This document shows, in pieces, positions 5,957 through 9,084 of a stretch of DNA of 9,084 nt. The stretch's first letter is position 1. Each line of letters opens with the position of its first letter. A model generated the notes under the pieces. It ran no database searches. It was given only the letters and a program-made list of their open reading frames with translations, and had not been told where the DNA came from. The DNA comes from Thermoplasmata archaeon (lineage in GTDB: Archaea; Thermoplasmatota; Thermoplasmata; Lutacidiplasmatales; UBA184). The stretch lies in NCBI GenBank assembly GCA_030040755.1, contig JASHTC010000102.1, forward strand, positions 1 through 9,084, written 5' to 3'. A program made the position numbers and the translations under genes.

Positions 5957-5964
5957 CTATTTGG
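5957..5964 (-). promoter_or_regulatory. Possible TATA box for mscL
   Basis: The minus strand reads CCAAATAG in the 59-base gap after argS. Its centre is about 35 bases ahead of the mscL ATG, so the mRNA would have a leader of about 10 bases, just enough to hold the GAGG site. Confidence 0.4.
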
Positions 5965-5983
5965 ACGTTCCGTGCGCCCCGGG

Positions 5984-7771
5984 TCACATCGTCTCGAGCC
6001 GCGTGACCCCCAAGAGGTCCAACGCGTTGCCGAGGGTCTGGCGCACGGCGGCCACGAGCGCGACGCGGCTCGCCTTCTCGTCGCCGGAGCGCAGGACCGG
6101 GACCGCATGGTAGAACCGGTTGAACCGCTCGGCCAGGTCGTGAGCGTAGCCGGCGATGGAATGGACGTGCGCGCGGTGGGCGGACTGCTCGACGACCCGC
6201 GGGAACCGCGCGATGAGCCGGATGAGCGCGGCCTCGTCCGGGGCGACGAGCCGGTCCGCCTCGAACGCATACGGGGGGCTCCCGGCCTCGGGCTTGCGCA
6301 GGACGCTAGAGGCCCGGGCGTACGAGTACTGGCAGAACGGACCGCTCCTCCCCTCGAACGAGAGGGCGTCCTCCCAATGGAAGACGACCGGCTTCTCCGG
6401 AGCGACCCGGAGGATGTGATAGCGGACCGCACCGGTCGCGACCGCCTCCGCGATGTGCTCGACCTCCTCGGCGGAGAGTCCCTCCCGCCGGGCGAGAACC
6501 TCCTGGCGGGCCCGCTCCACCGCCTCCGCCAGGAGCTGGTCGAGCCAGATGGCCGAGCCCTTGCGGGTCGACATGCGTCCCCCGTCCGGCACCGTGATAT
6601 CCTGGTAGATCACGAACTCCGGTCGGCGGGCCTCTCCGAGCTCGGCGAGGAGCGCGTTGAGCGTCCGCGCGTGGAGCTGGTGGTCCTGCCCGAGGACGTC
6701 GATCACCCATCCGAAGCGCGCAAACTTCGCCAGATGGTAGGCGACGTCCCGGGAGACGTAGAGGCTGGTGCCGTTCCCTCGCTGGAACACGACGTGGGTC
6801 TGCTCCTTCGGAAGGCCGTACGTCGTGGTGTCGATCGCCCAGGCGCCGTTCTCCTCCATGCGGGCGTGCGGCGCATGCTGCAGGCGCCCGAGGACCTGGT
6901 CGACCGCGCCGCTACGGACGAAGTCGGACTCCCAGACGAACTCGTCGAACGAGACCCCCAAACGGGCGAGCGAGCGGACCATCCCGGACAGGATCTCCTC
7001 GGCCAGCGCCCGGTGCTCCGGCGGGGCTTTCCCCGTCTCGAGGCGGTGGACGAGGTCGGCGACCTCCTGCGCCTCGATGGGGTGGGTCTTCAGGTAGGCA
7101 CTGACCGCGGGATACGGCCGCCCCCGGTAATGGTCGGGTTTCTCGTCGGGCGAGGCACCCTCCATGGTCGCCCGGATCTCGTCCGGCCACTGCTCGAGCG
7201 GCTTCGTCCAGATCCAGGTGATCATCGCCGTCTGCCGGCCCAGGTCGTCGACGTAGTAGTGGGTCGTCAGCGGGGTGCCGGCCGCGCGCAGCGCCCGCGC
7301 CAGGGTGTCGCCGATGAGCGCGTTGCGGACCCGACCGACGTGGAACGGTCCGGTCGGGTTCGCGCTCGTATGCTCGACGCACGCGCTCTCCGGGGTCGGC
7401 GCTCGATGCCCGTAACTCGGGCCGAGGGTGAAGACCGCCCGCAACGTCCGCTCGGTGAGCCGAACGGAGTCCGCGCCGAAGTTGAGGTAGGCGCCCCGGG
7501 CCGAGACGGACTCCACGTTGCCGCGGGGGCGGATGGCGGCCAGCACGGCGTCGGCGAACTCCGAAGGAGGGACCTTTGCCGCGGCGGCGAGCCGGTGCAC
7601 GGGGAGGGCAGCGTCGCCCTGGGGCCCGCCCTCGAGGTCCAGCAACGAGCGGATCACCTCGGGGTCCGCCGGCTCCCCCATCGCGGTCAGTGCGGCGACG
7701 ACCTGAGCGAGCAGGTCCGTCTCGAAGGGTCGCCAGGGGTCCGGGTCGGGAGGTTCGGTGCCTGCTGCCAC
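5984..7771 (-). CDS. argS: Arginyl-tRNA synthetase
   Basis: ArgS is the class I synthetase that charges tRNA-Arg. The 595 residues hold the N-terminal tRNA-binding (Add-1) region (about 1-115), the start of the Rossmann core with HTSANPTGPFHVGRVRN (134-150, in which HVGR is the HIGH motif), YYVDDLGRQ (172-180), LGQDHQLHART (360-370), a KMSKS-position motif MSTRKG (400-405), and the DALR anticodon-binding domain starting near SGPFCQYSYARASSVLRK (476-493) and running to the C-terminus. The MSTRKG form with lysine after Arg is usual for one large ArgS group. The GTG at 7771 is the start that keeps the whole N-terminal domain; it lies 25 bases from an AT-rich island, consistent with a leaderless mRNA. 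mscL follows on the same strand after 59 bases. Confidence 0.97.
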   Translation of the reverse strand: MAAGTEPPDPDPWRPFETDLLAQVVAALTAMGEPADPEVIRSLLDLEGGPQGDAALPVHRLAAAAKVPPSEFADAVLAAIRPRGNVESVSARGAYLNFGADSVRLTERTLRAVFTLGPSYGHRAPTPESACVEHTSANPTGPFHVGRVRNALIGDTLARALRAAGTPLTTHYYVDDLGRQTAMITWIWTKPLEQWPDEIRATMEGASPDEKPDHYRGRPYPAVSAYLKTHPIEAQEVADLVHRLETGKAPPEHRALAEEILSGMVRSLARLGVSFDEFVWESDFVRSGAVDQVLGRLQHAPHARMEENGAWAIDTTTYGLPKEQTHVVFQRGNGTSLYVSRDVAYHLAKFARFGWVIDVLGQDHQLHARTLNALLAELGEARRPEFVIYQDITVPDGGRMSTRKGSAIWLDQLLAEAVERARQEVLARREGLSAEEVEHIAEAVATGAVRYHILRVAPEKPVVFHWEDALSFEGRSGPFCQYSYARASSVLRKPEAGSPPYAFEADRLVAPDEAALIRLIARFPRVVEQSAHRAHVHSIAGYAHDLAERFNRFYHAVPVLRSGDEKASRVALVAAVRQTLGNALDLLGVTRLETM

Positions 7772-7792
7772 TAGTGAGCCCGTCCGGATACC

Positions 7793-7799
7793 GCTTTAC
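7793..7799. promoter_or_regulatory. Possible shared TATA island between argS and the ThiI-like gene
   Basis: GCTTTAC on the plus strand (GTAAAGC on the minus) lies in the 53-base gap between the two divergent starts. Its centre is 25 bases from the argS GTG and 29 bases from the ThiI-like ATG, so one element could place transcription start close to both start codons. A second AT-rich spot, TCTTAACAG at 7811-7819, is too near the ATG to be a TATA box. Confidence 0.4.
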
Positions 7800-7824
7800 G
7801 GGGCCGCTCGTCTTAACAGTTCTC

Positions 7825-8724
7825 ATGACGGCCCTGCTGCTCGTGCGGTACGGGGAGCTGGCCCTCAAGTCCGCCCCCGTCCGTCGGGAGTTCGAGGGGG
7901 CTCTCCGGCGCAACCTGCTCGACCAGCTGGCCGGTGCCGGCCTCGAGAGCCGGGTCCGGGCGGACCACGGACACCTGTATGTCGAGGTGGACGCGGCGGA
8001 CCCGGCGCTGCGGCTGGTGGCTCGAGTCTTCGGCGTTACGTCGGTGAGCGTGGCCCACGAGCTCCCGACCGACCGCGCCGCGATCACGGCGCGGCTCCTT
8101 GAACTCGCCGAGCCGCGGCTGCCCCCGGGCGCGAGCTTCGCCGTACGGGCCCGTCGGACCGGCCAGCACCCGTTCACCAGCCAGGAGCTGGCGCGGGACC
8201 TCGGAGGGGACCTCCTCGACCGGTTCCCCGACCGCCACCTCCGGGTCGACCTCGAGCGGCCGGAGGTCGAGCTGTTCGTGGAGGTCCGGGGTCCCCGCAC
8301 CTACCTGTACTTCGACCGGGTCTCGGGACCGGGAGGACTTCCGCTCGGGGTCGCCGGCCGCCTGGTCGCCCTCGTGGACGGACCCCGGGGGGCCCTCGGC
8401 GCCTGGCTGATGATGAAGCGTGGGTGCCGGGTCGGGCTGGTCGTCGTCCCGAGCGGCGAACGGTTCGCCCATGAGGTACTGGCCCGCTACGACCCTCGGA
8501 TCCGGCTGGCCCCGGCCCCGGCGACCCCCGACGCGTGGCCGAGCGCCCTCGCGGCGCTGGCGGACGACCTCCAGGCCGACGGGGTCGTGCTTCCGCTCCG
8601 GGTCGAGGAGTACGCGGGAGTCCTCGGGACGTGGGGCGACCGCGTCATCTTCTCGCCGACCGTGGGGCTCACCGAGCCCGAGGTGGAGGAGCGATGGCAG
8701 CACGTCGCGGAACGGGCCTCGTGA
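7825..8724 (+). CDS. ThiI-like THUMP-domain protein with degenerate PP-loop domain
   Basis: This 299-residue protein is a relative of ThiI, the tRNA 4-thiouridine synthase. The N-terminus LLVRYGELALKS (5-16) and the N-terminal ferredoxin-like region (about 1-75) are typical. The THUMP domain follows (about 76-165), with SFAVRARRTGQHPF, VDLERPEVELFVEVRG and YLYFDRVSGPGGLPLGVAGR. The next segment aligns without a gap to the ThiI ATP-binding loop, but where SGGIDS is expected it reads VDGPRG (184-189); the flanks (GRLVAL and AWLMMKRG) are intact. The later ThiI GxSxGQVASQT region is not recognisable, and the C-terminal part is only about 110 residues. One cysteine is present (Cys201), so no CxxC or rhodanese site. 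It probably binds tRNA but cannot make 4-thiouridine in the usual way. The frame is continuous, so this is not a frameshift. It diverges from argS and overlaps the next gene. Confidence 0.85.
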   Translation: MTALLLVRYGELALKSAPVRREFEGALRRNLLDQLAGAGLESRVRADHGHLYVEVDAADPALRLVARVFGVTSVSVAHELPTDRAAITARLLELAEPRLPPGASFAVRARRTGQHPFTSQELARDLGGDLLDRFPDRHLRVDLERPEVELFVEVRGPRTYLYFDRVSGPGGLPLGVAGRLVALVDGPRGALGAWLMMKRGCRVGLVVVPSGERFAHEVLARYDPRIRLAPAPATPDAWPSALAALADDLQADGVVLPLRVEEYAGVLGTWGDRVIFSPTVGLTEPEVEERWQHVAERAS

Positions 8725-8954
8725 ACCAGCGCACCCTCGCGGTCGACCCGGACCCCGCGCCGACGGAGGCGACCGCGCCCCGCCCGGCGCAACCGCCCGC
8801 ACCGCCACCCCCTGCCGACGAGCCGGCGCGCAGCTACGCGCCGGTGGTCTCCTCCAGCGACGACCTGTGGGAGCGGAGGGCGCGGTGGCAGCGGACGCGA
8901 GAGCGGGTCGAGGCGGCGTGGGTTCGGACGACGCCGGAGGCAGCGAAGGAGTGA
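8694..8954 (+). CDS. Small proline/alanine-rich hypothetical protein
   Basis: I do not recognise this 86-residue protein. The first half is low in complexity, rich in Pro and Ala (runs such as RPAQPPAPPPPADEPA), and probably disordered. The second half (SSDDLWERRARWQRTRERVEAAW) is charged, tryptophan-bearing and likely a single amphipathic helix, as in a short adaptor or binding segment. No signal peptide or membrane segment is visible. The ATG at 8694 has GGAGG four bases ahead, though that sequence also codes for the ThiI-like C-terminus. The in-frame GTG at 8721 forms a GTGA overlap with the upstream stop, the same arrangement as DUF92-queC, and would give 77 residues. Either way it is tightly coupled to the ThiI-like gene, which suggests co-expression. 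That it is a real gene rests on its position and the helix-like C-terminus. Confidence 0.55.
   Translation: MAARRGTGLVNQRTLAVDPDPAPTEATAPRPAQPPAPPPPADEPARSYAPVVSSSDDLWERRARWQRTRERVEAAWVRTTPEAAKE
8946..8951 (+). promoter_or_regulatory. Possible Shine-Dalgarno site for the last reading frame
   Basis: AAGGAG at the end of the small proline-rich gene stands ten bases before the GTG at 8962, a workable spacing for a start just after the TGA at 8952-8954. Confidence 0.4.
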
Positions 8955-8961
8955 GCCGCCC

Positions 8962-9084
8962 GTGCCGAGGCCCCGACGGTCCCCGCGGCGCGTCCCCGGT
9001 AGGGTTAAGAAGAGCGCCCGGGTGGCCGCGACGCTGGGGTGGGGTATTCCGCTGTACAAGGTCCGCGGCTCCTTCTACGCCCGT
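8962..9084 (+). CDS. Start of an unidentified basic protein (cut by window end)
   Basis: A frame opens with GTG at 8962, eight bases after the preceding TGA, and stays open for 41 codons to the window edge. The first 20 residues are very basic (Arg, Lys, Pro), followed by SARVAATLGWGIPLYKVRGS, which has a more ordinary protein composition than the other frames here. AAGGAG upstream supports the start; GTG at 9022 is an alternative. An AT-rich spot, GGTTAAGAAG (9003-9012), lies inside the frame and could instead be a promoter for a gene starting further downstream. I do not recognise the family. Confidence 0.4.
   Translation, partial: MPRPRRSPRRVPGRVKKSARVAATLGWGIPLYKVRGSFYAR

Noticed and set aside
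4396..6432. Minus-strand open frame of 678 codons spanning DUF92, queC, mscL and part of argS
   Set aside because: It crosses four well-supported genes in a shadow frame and has low-complexity Arg/Ser/Gly composition with no recognisable domain.
5918..7774. Very long plus-strand open frame (618 codons) opposite argS
   Set aside because: It is the shadow of argS in GC-rich DNA. The minus strand shows full ArgS motifs, whereas the plus-strand translation is Arg/Gly/Asp-rich with no domain pattern.
8374..8391. Frameshift or sequencing error as the cause of the missing PP-loop in the ThiI-like gene
   Set aside because: Both flanks of the loop are in the same frame with the normal spacing, so an insertion or deletion cannot explain the change. 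Substitution-type divergence fits better.
7813..8808. Minus-strand open frame opposite the ThiI-like gene
   Set aside because: The plus strand has the VRYGELALKS start, THUMP pattern and GPGGLP segment. The minus frame is an Arg/Gly/Pro-rich shadow.
8487..9059. Minus-strand open frame of 190 codons at the right edge
   Set aside because: It overlaps the ThiI-like C-terminus and the coupled small gene and reads as Arg-rich low complexity. It has no motif, though the plus-strand calls here are also modest.
1..9084. tRNA or rRNA genes, CRISPR repeats, insertion sequences, attachment sites or defence genes
   Set aside because: I saw no tRNA-like cloverleaf, regularly spaced repeats, transposase or integrase motifs. 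Genes cover nearly all bases, and no gap exceeds about 65 bases.

Overview
The window is a gene-dense, very GC-rich (about 70% by eye) stretch of archaeal chromosome. The archaeal call rests on prefoldin beta, the KEOPS subunit Pcc1, a DUF92 membrane protein, a short ThiI-type THUMP protein and TATA-like promoter islands about 25 bases ahead of several start codons. High GC, arginine-rich proteins without the acidic bias of haloarchaea, and many GTG starts would suit a Thermoplasmatota-like euryarchaeon, but that placement is inference. No tRNA, rRNA, CRISPR array, insertion sequence or phage gene is visible.

Layout. Bases 1-449 (+) hold the C-terminal part of a polyprenyl (GGPP/FPP-type) synthase. 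It meets head-on a minus-strand group: prefoldin beta (458-835), pcc1 (880-1152) and purB (1149-2516), with a stand-alone asparagine-synthetase-type ATP pyrophosphatase (2577-3335) upstream. A divergent plus-strand group follows: a GmhB-like HAD phosphatase (3398-3979), a DUF92 integral membrane protein (4043-4798) and queC (4795-5487). queC converges on mscL (5484-5924, -), behind which lies argS (5984-7771, -). Divergent from argS runs a second plus-strand group: a ThiI-like THUMP protein (7825-8724), a small proline-rich protein (8694-8954) and the start of a further reading frame (8962 to the window end).

Themes. Many genes serve tRNA or translation: ArgS (charging), Pcc1 (t6A37), QueC (preQ0 for archaeosine) and a ThiI relative. 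Two act in isoprenoid chemistry (the prenyl synthase and DUF92). PurB belongs to purine synthesis. Prefoldin beta is a chaperone subunit.

Most notable: the ThiI-like protein keeps a recognisable N-terminal/THUMP half and the flanks of its ATP-binding loop, but the SGGxDS loop is replaced residue for residue, later PP-loop motifs are unrecognisable, and the protein is short. It looks like a THUMP protein with a dead pyrophosphatase domain, not an active 4-thiouridine synthase. Secondary points are AT-rich promoter islands that two divergent gene pairs may share, probable leaderless starts, 4-base start/stop overlaps, purB joined to pcc1-pfdB, and a zinc ribbon on MscL.
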